DNA from: Scleroderma bovista
Taxonomy: Eukaryota > Basidiomycota > Agaricomycetes > Boletales > Sclerodermataceae
DNA length: 34,214 nucleotides
Direction: 5' to 3'
Assembly (NCBI GenBank): GCA_037178675.1
Contig: JAYMGJ010000549.1
Location: forward strand, 1-34,214
Below are positions 21,211 to 32,910 of the stretch, piece after piece. The position numbers and the translations under genes were made by a program. Position 1 is the stretch's first letter, and every line of letters starts with the position of its first letter. The notes under the pieces are model-generated. The model was not told the DNA's origin. It searched no databases and worked only from the letters and a program-made list of their open reading frames with translations.

Positions 21211-22787
21211 TCAGTAATGGTGAACCTTACTCAATGCATAAGCTCGCATGGCAAACACAGTGGATGTGGAACATACCTCCTCGCGATCACGTCCACGCAT
21301 AAATGATGGCTCGGTTCCCTTGTAGTAAATGTCCGTCCAGAGGTCCTCCTGGGTAGGAATGGGAGAAGCCTTGGCTTCCTCAACAGCTTTATCAACCTCG
21401 GACTTGGCCTCCTTGTCGAGTTGCTACGGTGACACCGACATTAATCCCTGCGACTCCAAAAACACCGACCAAGAAGCACCCACCTTGAGATCTTGTTCTG
21501 TGGCAAGCCCCCAGTCCTCGATGTATCGCTGTAAACCTCGGATGGGGTCCTGGGTACTGCGCATCCGCTGGACTTCCTCACGCGTACGGTAGGTTGTGCC
21601 TGGATCTGACATGCTAATGATGGGGACGGGGTCAGCTACTAGCGACGATGTGAAAGAGCGACATACGAGTGGCCGCCATAACGGTAGGTAACGAATTCCA
21701 TGAGCAATGGTCCATTGCCCTGAACTACCCAATTACGGGCAAACTGAACAGCATGGCGCGAAGCTATGATGTCCATTCCATTGACCTATCGGAGAATGTG
21801 TGAAAGTGATATGATGTGAAAGTGACCATGAACATACCTGCAGACCAGGAATTTTATCACCACGAGTGAAGTACTCGGTGTTAGACGAGCTGCGCTCGGC
21901 CGAAGTTCCCATACCATATTTGTTATTCTCGCACACGAAGACGCAAGGAAGGTCCCAAAGCTTGGCCTGTACACAAAATAAATATTATAACTGCGAGTAC
22001 TAAGGCCAACTAATTACGTACCATGTTGAACGCCTCAAAAACTTGTCCTTGATTACTTGCACCATCACCGTATAGAGCAAAGGTTGCAGTCTTTTGGCCA
22101 AGGTATTTCTGAGCAAAGGCAATACCTGCGCCAATAGGGACCTGAGCTCCGACAATACCATTTCCACCGAAGAATGTCGGAGTGAAAATATGCATAGATC
22201 CACCCTTGCCACGGGACATGCCATCTTGGCGGCCGAGAAGCTCAGCAATGACGCCTTTGATGGTACCCCCGCGCATGACTGCATAGGGGTGACACCGGTA
22301 GGCAGTAATGACGCGGTCTTCGGGGACAATGCCATACTCAAGACCAACGGCAACCGCTTCCTGCACGCATCTGTAAGTAGAAGACAAATGAAAACAGAGT
22401 CGGGTGCAGACCTGGCCAATTGCCAAATGGCAAAATCCGCGGATGAGTTTGGCCTTGTAGAGGGCATCTGCAGCCATCTCCATGCGGCGCATCAACTGCA
22501 TGTCTTTATACATTTTGAGCAGCTCGCCCTTCTGGACCTGCACTTCTAGCGATGGGGTTTCGCATTTATAGGCACGGAATGAGTCCTCGTGTAATTTGAC
22601 CGTAAATGGTTGCGAGTGGTCGGTGATCGAGTCTTGCAGCTGGGTCGTCCCGGCAGAAGTTTGGATAGCTCGCACCAAGTTAAGCTGCAAAAAATGATAG
22701 TAATACACGTGAGTTGGCTAGTATATTATCGCGAGTTGGACATACGGTGCGTGCCAGCGAAGGACGAAGGCGAGCAAGGGAAGCCAT
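21211..22787 (-). CDS. PDA1: Pyruvate dehydrogenase E1 component subunit alpha, mitochondrial
   Basis: Spliced model of 397 aa. Exons: 22787-22746, 22684-22412, 22360-22022, 21966-21838, 21785-21667, 21613-21484, 21423-21277, 21225-21211. The N terminus [14 protein letters not shown] is an Arg-rich, acid-free presequence typical of matrix import. Family blocks follow: [23 protein letters not shown] joined to [31 protein letters not shown], and the thiamine diphosphate motif [15 protein letters not shown] at about 203-217. Then come [13 protein letters not shown] and the regulatory loop [18 protein letters not shown] at about 298-315, where kinases phosphorylate Ser in animal enzymes. The subunit pairs with E1 beta and decarboxylates pyruvate at the start of the PDH complex reaction. 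Length and motifs are complete. The last exon (VHHY) is short and less certain. Confidence 0.95.
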
Positions 22788-23521
22788 GGCTGCAAGAAAC
22801 AGAAGAAACCGAGAAAACGCGCGACACGGAAATTTCGTTTCATAGTTCGGGTTCCCGCGGGAGATCTCGTGACAGTAGTACAGCCACAGTTATTCCTCAG
22901 TCGATTATGGGTCGGACATCGACATCCACGAATGATTTCCCAAAGCCTCCCCGTCTGTCAAAGTCTGGAACACGCGTGAACGCTCATTTCCTAGTATTTC
23001 GACCTGGATCAAACCCTGGGTGGACAACTACAGTATCCTCTTAACTCATGAATGATAGACGAGGGATTGGTGCAGTAAACAATTCGGTACTTTCTGACAC
23101 TCATCAAGAACAATACATAGACGCGATAAATGCTTCAACTTCATACTTAGTGGTAGTCCGATTGTGTCCAATGTCATTCTGTATGTAGCAATGGAAGCCC
23201 AGCAAAAGTACGCGTTTCAAAGATATTTCCAGACCAGGGTCTGCCGCGTCCTGAAACAAAAAATGATCATCGAGCATTATGTTTCGTTCATTCATCCATT
23301 TCTTCACGAATCTGACACTGATAAGTTTGTATGCCATTCCTATGCAATCAAAAAGTCCAACATTGCTGCCGATGTTGTATGAGCGTAGGCAGCTCTCTAT
23401 AGACAATAAAGGCATGTCATATCTAAAAAGAAGTGAACAAGTCCACGCCAAAAGCTAGGCGTTATAAATATTCCAACTCTATAAATAGAATTAGCCCTAT
23501 CCCCAAAGTAATTGCAGTCGA
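22788..23521. other. Intergenic region between PDA1 promoter and PMT2 3' end
   Basis: No supported gene. It should contain the PDA1 promoter (right next to 22787) and the PMT2 3' flank. A minus-strand 115-codon frame (23104-23451) and a plus-strand Ser-rich frame (to 23044) show no recognised domain. Confidence 0.5.
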
Positions 23522-26506
23522 TCAACTGACCTTACGCCACTGCAATCCCCAATGATCATTGATAGGGCCCCCCACGCCCCACGCCATCCCCCGGAACCAC
23601 CAAAAGTTGGCAACAATCAATAAAGCAATGATTCCGAATCCTACTCGCTTCGTTTTTTCCTTCCATTGGGCCGAGAAAATGCAATGATCGAGGACATGTG
23701 CGAACATCAATACCGAGAAATACAGTGTCGGGAGCTACAAACTACATCAGCGAGACGCGGCAATGAATGGGACAATTAACCGACGTAGTGATGGAGATAT
23801 GTCACACGGCCCATGATAAAGAATGGAGCTATACACAAATCAGTGGATATCTCTGCGTGTTAGAACAGCACGACCCACCGTAATGCAAAAACCACCCGTA
23901 GAAAGCAATCTTCCCAACATATAGGAAATGTGCCCAGCCATCTAGCTCGGTAAGTAGGCGATGTACGCCAAAATCACGAAAAAGCTACGTACTGGAATCC
24001 ATATCGGTGTACCGCCGCTGTTGGCGAAGAAGGTAGATGCCGAGCAGCGCGGCAAAGGCGAACAGGCTGAGTGTACCACCCCACCAAATGATCGGCGTGC
24101 CAAGCAGGTAATATTTTTGCTGCTGATCACCCCAGCCGCACATGCGCAAGCCTAGTCTCAGCCAAGGCCAGTCCGTCGGGTTGGACGCAAGAATGTCGTG
24201 CTTGTCTGGATCAGGAACGAGGGCATTGTTTGAGGTCATCATAGCCACATTGAGATGCCAAAAGTCGCGCAGGAATGGGGACTTGTAGTATTTGACGTCA
24301 GCAGGGGGGACTATATGCGTGTCAGTGCACAAGAAAAACAAGTAATGGGCGAGTTTATTGCACGCACGTCGATCGTTCCAGTGGCTCTCCACGTTCCAAT
24401 ACGTATGGGAGTCGGTAGGGTCGTTGTCCTTTACACAGCTAACCTCTATTTGCTTGAAACCCCACTGCGGCAAAACGGCATTGGCAGCTGAGAGATAGCA
24501 TCCGAGGACATAATGCCTGAAGCGCAGTCTAGTGGTGAGCGAATGGATCCTGTTAACGTGCTCTCCCTTGCCCTGCCGTACGTCGTCCACGACCTCAACA
24601 ACCCAGTGATCGTGGATATCTCCGATGGTCGAGTTTCCGTAGCAAGATACTTCGTAGTTAAGCTTGGTAACGGGGGCAGGGATAACGTGGGAGTGGAGGT
24701 TTCGCGTAGTTGGAGGATGTTGAAGACGAATCACGTCGCCATTCTTGAGGAACTTTAGTTCGTCATTGGGATTGTACTCGGGCTCGTCCCACGGCGGTAG
24801 GACAAGCCAGTGGTTATTATCGTCTTTGTAGTGGTAGCACGTCACTTGTTGTTGACCGGAACCAGCGGGAAAGGTCTGGACATGAGAGTGGAGTAACCCG
24901 CCACCCCAACCCATGTTCTTCAAAGTAATTTTTGAACCAAATGCGACTTCTGTGGTAAACTGTCAGAATACACACGGACGCTGTGGTGGGACGATGATAA
25001 ACAAACCAAGAGGATCTTTCCAGAAATCGTTCCCGACTAGATGAGCCTGGAAGAGAGAGCTCATTTGTGCGTCACCAGGACCAGAATGGTTGAGTATCAT
25101 AAAATGGAGCTTAAACGATGCCATATAAACCAAGATCGGTAGAACAATCAAACAGACTACTCTTGCGCTCCAGTGCCGCATTTGGTTGCGCTGCCAAGTT
25201 GCGTTAAAATACAATATGACAGTTCATGTTAAACTTACAGTAGACATACGTAGATCTCCGAATTTACCCCACAAGTCTTCGATAGTGTAAATTCCGACAA
25301 GGGCAGTGACAAACAGTCCAACCCATTTCACACTGAAGGCAGTCAGGTCGGACATCACGAACAAACCAGTCATATTACCTCGTTACGCAGCCAATCGATA
25401 TGCCTGTTAAAGCCAGCCATAACCACCAGTCGAACGAGAAAGATCTGTCTGAGCATGAACGAGAGGTAGGCACGATCACATAAGACTTACTGGTATTGTT
25501 GATTGTGAAACTTTGTGAGGAAAAAGACCGTGGTGAAAGTAAAGAATAGTAACATGGAATCCAACAGAATGAACCTCGATATGCACAACCATCCGACATC
25601 TGCTGGAAAACTTAGCTCCCGACCAACGACCGGGTAAGAATTAACATACCGCACAACACCATCAATGCCACCAAATGGCACGCCCATGGGCTCATACCAA
25701 GCTCCACTGCTGTGTACCACCCCAATGGCACTAGAGCTACACCAAACATTGCCATCATCACCCGCATTGCGACATAGGGGACACTGTCGGGATATTTTTC
25801 ACCGCTTTTGAATTCAAAGGTCCCGTTGTAGCCCGATAACAAGCCAGCAAGCGCAACAAGCATCTTTCCGAGAGGAGGGTGTACGTCAAAGTAGAATTCG
25901 CGCTTGAGGTAATGCGAGCCAAATTTGCCAAAATGAGCTTCATCCCATACGACGATGTCGGTGATTCCGATTTTGTGGAAACGAGTCCAACATGAAAACA
26001 GGGTGTAAGCGGCAGGTGAGAGGTGTTCGAGGTTTTGATGAATGAATTCGCTCTGAAAAGCGGTAAAATGTCGGTTAGCAGGAGTAATGTTGGACAAGGG
26101 AGAGATTAAATACTATTGATGTCGGCGGGGGCGGGTAAGGCCTGTGGATACGTCCACTAGAGACACGACCACCAACCCCTGAACGCAGCTTGGAGTAAAC
26201 ATCTTTTCCTTCGTCGTCGTTTTGCGAATCCCCATCATAGTCGTTCCCACTCATAAACCCTCCGCTACTCCCTGGACCTTTCGCAACCCTCCTTCTAGCT
26301 GACGTATCCTCCGACATATAATGCAGAGGTAAGGACTCTTGATGTCGACTATGAGACACGTATGGTTGTGGTGGTGTAAGCTGAGTGGGATATGAAATCT
26401 CCTCAAAGTCGGATGAGGTACGCGGAGTGTGGTCGGGTGGTGGCCCAAAGTCAATTTGAACTTGGCCTGGTCGCATCAGCTGCGGGGGGCTTCTCTCTTC
26501 GAACAA
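23522..26506 (-). CDS. PMT2: Dolichyl-phosphate-mannose protein O-mannosyltransferase, PMT2 subfamily
   Basis: Spliced model of 822 aa with 11 exons: 26506-26114, 26052-25650, 25599-25491, 25444-25379, 25332-25239, 25190-25007, 24949-24368, 24310-23993, 23941-23879, 23828-23785, 23734-23522. After a ~130-residue cytosolic Pro/Ser-rich leader come WDEAHFGKFGSHYLKREF and FYFDVHPPLGKM, the acidic luminal loop signature of PMTs (WDE). Multiple membrane spans (DVGWLCISRFILLDSML, WWLWLALTGISIGC, VCLIVLPILVYMASF) and the MIR region follow: GGGLLHSHVQTF, QQQVTCYHYKDDNNHW, TRNLHSHVIPAPVT. WNVESHWND with SPFLRDFWHLNVAMM and a hydrophobic C-terminal part complete it. WNVESH and QQQVTCY favour PMT2 over PMT1. 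The enzyme transfers mannose from Dol-P-Man to Ser/Thr in the ER membrane and usually pairs with a PMT1 partner. No break is seen. Confidence 0.92.
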
Positions 26507-26743
26507 GGCTCACAGTGAACCTCTGCGAAGTCGCCTCAGTAGTACGAACCTCGGTATTGATGTAACTCAGGTTCGCTGAGGATTTTCGTTCAAGAGTAGA
26601 GCGCTGGATGATATTAGGCTGAACACGTGCCGATAGGTGTCGTTTCTTGTTGATTACTGAAATTAGTTACCTATGAAACCTACTAACTTGTGTATTTAGA
26701 GATACATACTAGTGAACAAGCTGCTCCAGGGTTGATCTTGTCG

Positions 26744-27166
26744 ATGGGCCAGCGCCCAGTTGGCTGGTTTTGGTCAAGGGTACGTCTTGTGTGTCAGTGT
26801 CCTCTAACAAGACTTCACTTTCAGTACTTCCGGTTCCACGACCAGGTCTTCGCCCGAAGCAGTAGCGCGCGTGTTCATCCCTTTGCACCTCTCAGTGGCA
26901 CTGACAACCCATTCCGTTTACTGAGGGTCAGGCATGGTGAAGACCCAAATTGCCAAGGCCGATTCCAATACCCTGATAACGAGTATGGTCTCTCGCCAGT
27001 ACAACATACGAAGAAGACGAAGAAGAAGCAGACAAGATCTCTGAAGCCCGTTGATTGGAATATGGACCCGCGGGGCAGCCGCGTGCTCTCTGGTTAGTCA
27101 CCTCCCTTATTCTCATCTGCTTATTTCATTTTTGTTTCCTTAGGGAGGCACGAGGAGATAGGCTGA
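26744..27166 (+). CDS. Possible small spliced gene, 108 aa, unidentified
   Basis: Exons 26744-26779, 26825-27092, 27144-27166 join in frame: MGQRPVGWFWSR, then YFRFHDQVFARSSS..., then a Lys-rich stretch (KKTKKKQ) and GRHEEIG before TGA. Both introns have good sites (GTACGT...TTTCAG; GTTAGT...CCTTAG). A perfect TACTAAC branch site with TTTAG lies just upstream (26682-26699) and hints at a 5' UTR intron. It diverges from PMT2 with about 240 bp between starts. I do not recognise the protein. It could also be a spliced non-coding transcript. Confidence 0.35.
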
Positions 27167-29491
27167 GTTAGCTCAACATCACGCGGAGCACTCAAAGATT
27201 CAGCAACAGTTTGCGTTACCCATGATACAAGGCCAATCAACTAGCCATCATCATTTGATTCAGTTTGGTCGATATGATCCATCGTTGAGTCGCAGTGCCC
27301 GAAGTCTATAAAGGCATCGTTCTCCCGTCATTTCCATGAAATTCGCACACTTATTTGGCCGGTAGTCTCCTCGTGTGGCCTGGCCTCAAAGTCTGACGAA
27401 GTTCTGCGCCCGCTTCAATTCCCTTCTTTCGATGTTTCTATCACACTGGTCCGTTTTATAGCTGCCTACGCTACCTCAAAGTCCCATACCGGGAAGTCAT
27501 GCAAAATTTACTTAGTTCGGGAAACGCCATCCCGGAAACCTTCTCAGTAATGATGAACAGGAAAGGCGTGGAATTTCTGTTGAGGTACTATTTCAAGATC
27601 ATACCGCTTTCGTAAGTACTACCGTACACTCACTCTTAGATTCGTAATGAAGAAGAGACGTCTGATAGGATTTGGGTGTACCTTGAACTTGGGATTACGA
27701 ATCACATGTGGATGTTTGTAGAGCCCATAGACGAAGTTTGTATGTTTCGACGGGGGATGGGGTAGCTCGCCATTAGTTGGGGTTACCGAGCTTTGGAACG
27801 TGTACAAGCATGCCAGTATGGTCAAGTATGTCATTCTTTATATCCTTCATGATCTTTACCCTTATCACTTGGTCCCCCCAAGCAGCGCGAAACCCTCATC
27901 CTGCGACATCTTCTCCGATCCTTCCACGAATGCCACCACCTAACCTCTTCTCGCCCCTTCCTCTGCTGCACACCTATTACTTCACGTGGTAGGACCGTGG
28001 TAGGACCGTGGTGGGTACTTTCGCTGTAATCCTTGTCCCCCCTCGTTTTCATTTTCGCTGACCCATTCTACTGGTTGTCTGGTGGTACTCCACTCATCTT
28101 CGGCCTCCGAGTAGTCAAGGACTCCGAAGCACAAGTGATGGACATATTGGGCGGACGAATTCGTAGATCAAGCGGGTACGGTAGGACAGCCTTTTAATTC
28201 TAATGCCGGAAAGCGCGCATGTCCGCGAATACCTCACAGATGCACACAGAAGTACTTTCACGTACGTTGGCATCGTTCTCTACTAGTGGGGCATCGTGTT
28301 GTGCAGACCACGACCTCATCTCCGTTGGCGAGACACCGTTCACACGTCATCCATACTGCGTATATCATTCCATCTTATTTCATGGGAGGAATGACGGCAG
28401 AAAATTGAGGTAAGGATATCCGCTACTTCCTAAAGGTTACCAATTCTTACATCCTTTTGACCCCTTGGCAGGGTGCTGTGTCTCTCGTGCTCTGAAATCT
28501 GCTTGTGTTTGTGGCCTTCACCTACCGCGTGGTCGTGACCTAGCTGCATCCACGCAAGTCACGGGCGTATTTAAGCGTCTTACGACCATCGAACTGTACG
28601 AAAGTGGGGCATAAGGAATTGCGATGGACGCCGAGACTCGGTATACTGGTACCGGAGGTGCGAGTGCGAGGTTTTCGCGTACGAGTATTACCAGCAGTGG
28701 TCATTCTGGTCCAAGCATGTTGACCTTGGACACCAAGAAGTCAGGCTCAACAGAATGACTGCATACTGTCCATTTTCGTGCAGATTCGGCCTGACTTGCT
28801 ACTTGTCCCAAAGATGCGACACTCTGTATCCCCATCGCCATGATTGCTCATTATGACTGCATGCCAATTGGCGATCTTTACTATCTGATGCGGGCCTCCC
28901 GGTCTTTGTTTATCGATCTCTTAGCATGATTTATGTAAGGTCATTACAATCGTGACGGATGTTAGGTATCATTTACTCATACATATAGGTTTCTACTTTG
29001 TCGTCTCATCTGAAAGCACCCGCCTATCTGATGCACAGGAGGATCATCGTTTACAGTTCTAATGGGTCTTTTCTACGATGCCGCCATTGACTTGGGGATT
29101 TTGCTATCATCATAGACCTTTTTTGGAACACCTCGTGGAATGAGCGTATTACCTTGCTTGGCAAGGACGTCAATCTCAACCCAATATTCGTGAGAAAGTG
29201 CAGCCCCTGTCGTGTCGCAAAAACCAGAGCCGAATGTTGTAGTACAAGGTTCTAGTCCTTAATCGAGCACGGTGACCTTGGACGTTCACCCCTCGCCCTG
29301 CGCCCACCTCGATGACAGCACACTTGTTGCGACGCGTACCCAAAGAAATTCTCAGGAAACACGCTCAGGCCGTCTATTTGTCTTTACTTAATACATTTAT
29401 GTCCTTATATGGTAGTCAGGTGAGACTGCGACTGCGAAGTACTGTGACAGCGACTACTCTGAGCCTCCCTATTTTGCAAGTAGCTGTCATC
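27167..29491. other. Long gene-poor interval
   Basis: No gene can be supported. A TATAAAG at 27307-27313 precedes a short ATG frame at 27338 that soon stops. A 44-codon frame from about 28624 (MDAETRYTGTGG...) follows a TATTTAAG about 55 bp upstream. An intron-like GTAAGG...CAG occurs at about 28411-28471. A tandem 11-bp repeat (GTGGTAGGACC, two copies and part of a third) is at 27986-28013. The 5' flank and possible upstream start (29312) of the FunK1 gene are at the right end. Confidence 0.4.
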
Positions 29492-31880
29492 ATGGACAAT
29501 GCCACTCCTAGTACGCCACAATCAAAATCCCGACCCCAATCGCAGCTACTTCCTCCGGATACGCAGCCAGCTCAACGCTTCACTTCACAGAGTGAATATC
29601 GCACCGGGGACCTGTCTCTAGGACGCCAAGCGGTCCTTAAAGATCTCGGGAGGTATCTTCGGGTCCCCTACGCGACCCTCATCCGTTCGGTATTAGGTTC
29701 TCTGAGTCCCACTGAAACCTCCGGAATACGCCAGAAATTGACGGAGAACGGTATTTTGAACTTCGTTGGTGGCAAGTCACAATGGGCTGCATTCACTGTT
29801 CCACCAGCTCGATCAAACGTCTCCGAAAGTGTGGCGTTCCAGCCACTCATCGATATTATCTCGACGATTTTCAATGAAATACACAATTGCCCAGTCTCTT
29901 TCACCTCCAATCCATCTGCGACCCCACTCTCAGAACGTGGAAACACGTCCCGCCCGGATGCGTGCATCGTACATGGGCGTCCTGCCGCAAATCAGATGCA
30001 TTGGTTCGACATTGTCGTTCCTTTCGAGTTTAAGAAGACCAAAGATCATAGCGCAAAGTATGACGTACGTCGTGAATATCTCTCTTAAACTATCCTTGAC
30101 AAACTCCACTGCATCAGAATGAACGAAAGATGATATGGAGCCTACACCACATCATGCGTGAGGATCCACTTCGCCGTTTTGCCTTAGGGATCAGCATCGA
30201 GGACGCGGACATGAGAATTTGGTGTAGTAATCGAGCATTCCTTGCCATCTCGATGCCAATTGACTTCACGGCGGTATGGCACCTAATGCACCGCGTGTTC
30301 GTTTGCAGTCCTGATTGTGGTACCTAGGCAATCGACGATGTGATATCTCTCTTTTACCTGATTGGGAAAAAGAACAAAGAGGAGCTCGGATGGGATCCCA
30401 CTGTTGAACGTCTCCACGATGGAACAAAAATTCAATACAGGTTCAAGATTGGCAACCGGTTCTTCACCACGACGCGTCCGCTTGCTACGTATGGTGCAGA
30501 CGCGATGGTCGGGCGCGGTACCCGGGTATACGAAGCGCTGGATGAGAACAAAAATATTGTTGCAATAAAGGACTCGTGGAGAGAGGAAGACCGTGAGCCG
30601 GAGGGCGCGATCCTGGAGAATATCTTCAAGGACATTCGGGACAAGTTAGGAGAGAAAGAGGCAGCAGAGGCGGCGAAATATTTTGTTGCAGTTCAGGTTT
30701 ACGAAGACGTCGCCGTCTCTGGAGAGTGCGATAAAACATTTAACCTGAAGGGGGAAGGCGATATCTGCTTAGAGTGGATCACCATCAAAATCGACCCCAT
30801 CCTCTCTGAAAGACGCCATTTACCCAGCAAGGGCCATATACCTGAGTCTGATTACACCCCAACCGAACTCGCACGGGTTCGTGCACCGAGTGCTGATATC
30901 CCGTGCAGGGTACACACTCGTACTGTTTTCGGGGATGTCGGGATCCCTCTTATGAAGGTGACTTGTCTGTCTGATGCTTTCACCTGTTTGTCTGGTGTAC
31001 GGCAAGGTAAACAGGTTCGATTGCTCCCTTTGTCATCGACTACTTATGTGATGAATAGCCTTGTATTATGTGCACAAAGCCGGGTGGGTGCACCGTGATT
31101 TCAGTGTCGCCAACGCGTTATGGGCGGAAACGGATGACCAAATCGAGGGCCAGATGGTCGGCAAACTGACAGATTTCGAATATGCGAAAAAAGTCAACTC
31201 TGAAGTCTCGCATGATGTTCGAACGGTGAGGCATTATCGAATCTTTTAGACTGCGTACTCACGATTGGCAGGGAACAATGCACTTCATGGCTCTTGAGGT
31301 GGAATACCAGCAATACCTTTTTCTGCCAGAAGGTTCTCAGGTGCTACCCCTCGATCCACCATCACCATCATCAATCTGCGAACCTCCGTTTCGTATGAAT
31401 CTCCTCCATGACCTCGAATCTCTATGGTGGGGCGCTATATGGATTTTATTTTACCACACGGACGCCGATTCCCCTGCTGAAAACCTCGATGCCCAGCTGA
31501 GGTACTTCAATCAGGCATTTCCTCGTGCGATCGCTCAAGGATCCCGCCAAAACTTCTTCACCAAGTTTCCTCAATTTCTGGCCGCCTACGGAACCCTTTC
31601 GGCGACATACAGATCTAAATGTGCTGCCGTCCTCAGACTGGGGGTCGTTCTCCGAAAGTTCTATGAGAAGGTGGAGAAGTCATTCCCCCTTCTGTTAATC
31701 GACGACAATCTCCTTCAGGATGTACACAAAGAGGTGTTGGATGCCTACTCTGATGCTTTAACGCAACTGAATGACTCTAACATCCGTCTACAACCTCTAC
31801 ATGAACTTCAGGAGACGAAAAGGAACTTAGACGATTCGCCCACTCATCGGGCAGCAAAGAAGGTGAGACGAGCAAAGTAA
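29492..31880 (+). CDS. FunK1-type fungal protein kinase
   Basis: Spliced model of 727 aa. Exons: 29492-30064, 30118-30273, 30328-31006, 31059-31225, 31272-31880. Family blocks: MHWFDIVVPFEFKKTKD, MIWSLHHIMREDPLRRFALG, ELGWDPTVERLHDG, and a glycine-poor P-loop GRGTRVYEA followed by catalytic Lys in VAIKDSW (about residue 324). Catalytic loop VHRDFSVAN has Asp at about 483 and Asn at about 488; metal-binding DFE is at about 508 (LTDFEYAKK, as is usual for this family in place of DFG). The C terminus ends in the basic cluster KKVRRAK, a possible nuclear signal. FunK1 kinases are expanded in mushroom-forming fungi, with roles suggested in multicellular development; substrates are unknown. An in-frame ATG at 29312 would add 60 residues; 29492 is preferred because the extra part is unlike the family. 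Confidence 0.88.
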
Positions 31881-32140
31881 CAATGGATGTCAACCAACTG
31901 GTCTTAATACATGCATTTCTGTTGTCCCTTGAGATATCTCGTAAACATCCCATGCACTACTGATTTTTGTACTACATCTACAGTGTCGATGACTTCACTT
32001 GCCGGTATTCCGCGACCGAATAATGAACGTTAATGCTCAAGTTCCCCCGCGTATGTATATAATAATAAATTGCACTTCACTGGTTATGTACAACAGGGGA
32101 GAGCTATGTGCTACAGACGTGGCATCGTTGTTGTCGATGT
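31881..32140. other. FunK1 3' flank
   Basis: AT-richer sequence right after the kinase stop, probably 3' UTR and terminator region. Nothing else is recognised. Confidence 0.4.
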
Positions 32141-32910
32141 TCCCGGCGGTAGTCGCCATGCCCAGGTGTGTTGTCCCTGAGCTGTGAGCATGGTAATGGT
32201 TGTGTTTGCAATGGGGTGGTCGTGGTCATGGTGGCCGAGATCGGAGGGTGGAGGCGGTCGTGTGATCGTGGTCGTGGTGTCGTCGCCATCATTGGTGGTG
32301 GAGGGGGTTGAATGTCATAGGCTCTCTGTCGTGGGTGGTAGTGATAGCATGGTCGTCGAAACTGACACATTGGGATAGTGGAGCCGTCGACGTTAATGGT
32401 AGTTGGTCGCCACCGTTCGCAGGCGGTGGTCGAAGCGGTGGTCGCCATTATTGGTGGTGAAGATAGTGGGTATCATGGATCGTGATCGTCGTGTTTGCAA
32501 TAGAGGAATTGGTTGAGTGGTCAGTGGCCTAGATGACGGTAGTAATGGCAGTTGTTGTCGCCATCTTTGGTGGTGGAGGTGATGGAGGTCGTGGCTGCGG
32601 TTGCCGTCGTCACCATCTGCATTCGGAATGGAGAAGGTGTTGTTGCCGTCGCCATTATTGATAGTGAGGTGGTGGTAGTGGCAATGGCAGTTGCCATTGC
32701 CACTGTATTGGTGCCAGAGGCGGTGAAGTGGTCGTGGTGGCCAGAATTGCGGTGGTGGTGGCGGATGTCGTCATGGTCGTCGTGTCAGAGGTCAGCGAGA
32801 TAGGGGTGGTGGTTGCCAACGTCGTCCTCATGGGTCAGCGTGACAGTGGCGGCGGCGGATGTAATTGTTGGTGTTACGTGATGCTAATGGTGTTAGTGAC
32901 CGTGTTGTGT
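32140..32910. repeat. GT/GGT-rich degenerate minisatellite
   Basis: Strong strand asymmetry (G and T on the plus strand) with recurring diverged units such as GTCGCCATTATTGGTGGTG (near 32440), GTCGCCATCATTGGTGG (near 32281) and GTCGCCATCTTTGGTGG (near 32558), mixed with GTGGTCGTGGTGGCC (32217 and 32729 areas). Open frames on both strands are by-products of the 3-nt periodicity (Val/Ala-rich or Thr/Pro-rich) and are not called as genes. Confidence 0.65.

Noticed and set aside
22610..23044. Ser-rich plus-strand frame over the PDA1 start
   Set aside because: It overlaps the first two PDA1 exons on the opposite strand and has no conserved content.
27381..27401. CTGACGA at about 27393 as a second hammerhead core
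   Set aside because: No GAAA partner and no stem II; the core cannot form.
31010..31030. GGTTCGATTGC as a tRNA T-arm
   Set aside because: It lies in a FunK1 intron and no acceptor, D or anticodon stems can be built around it.
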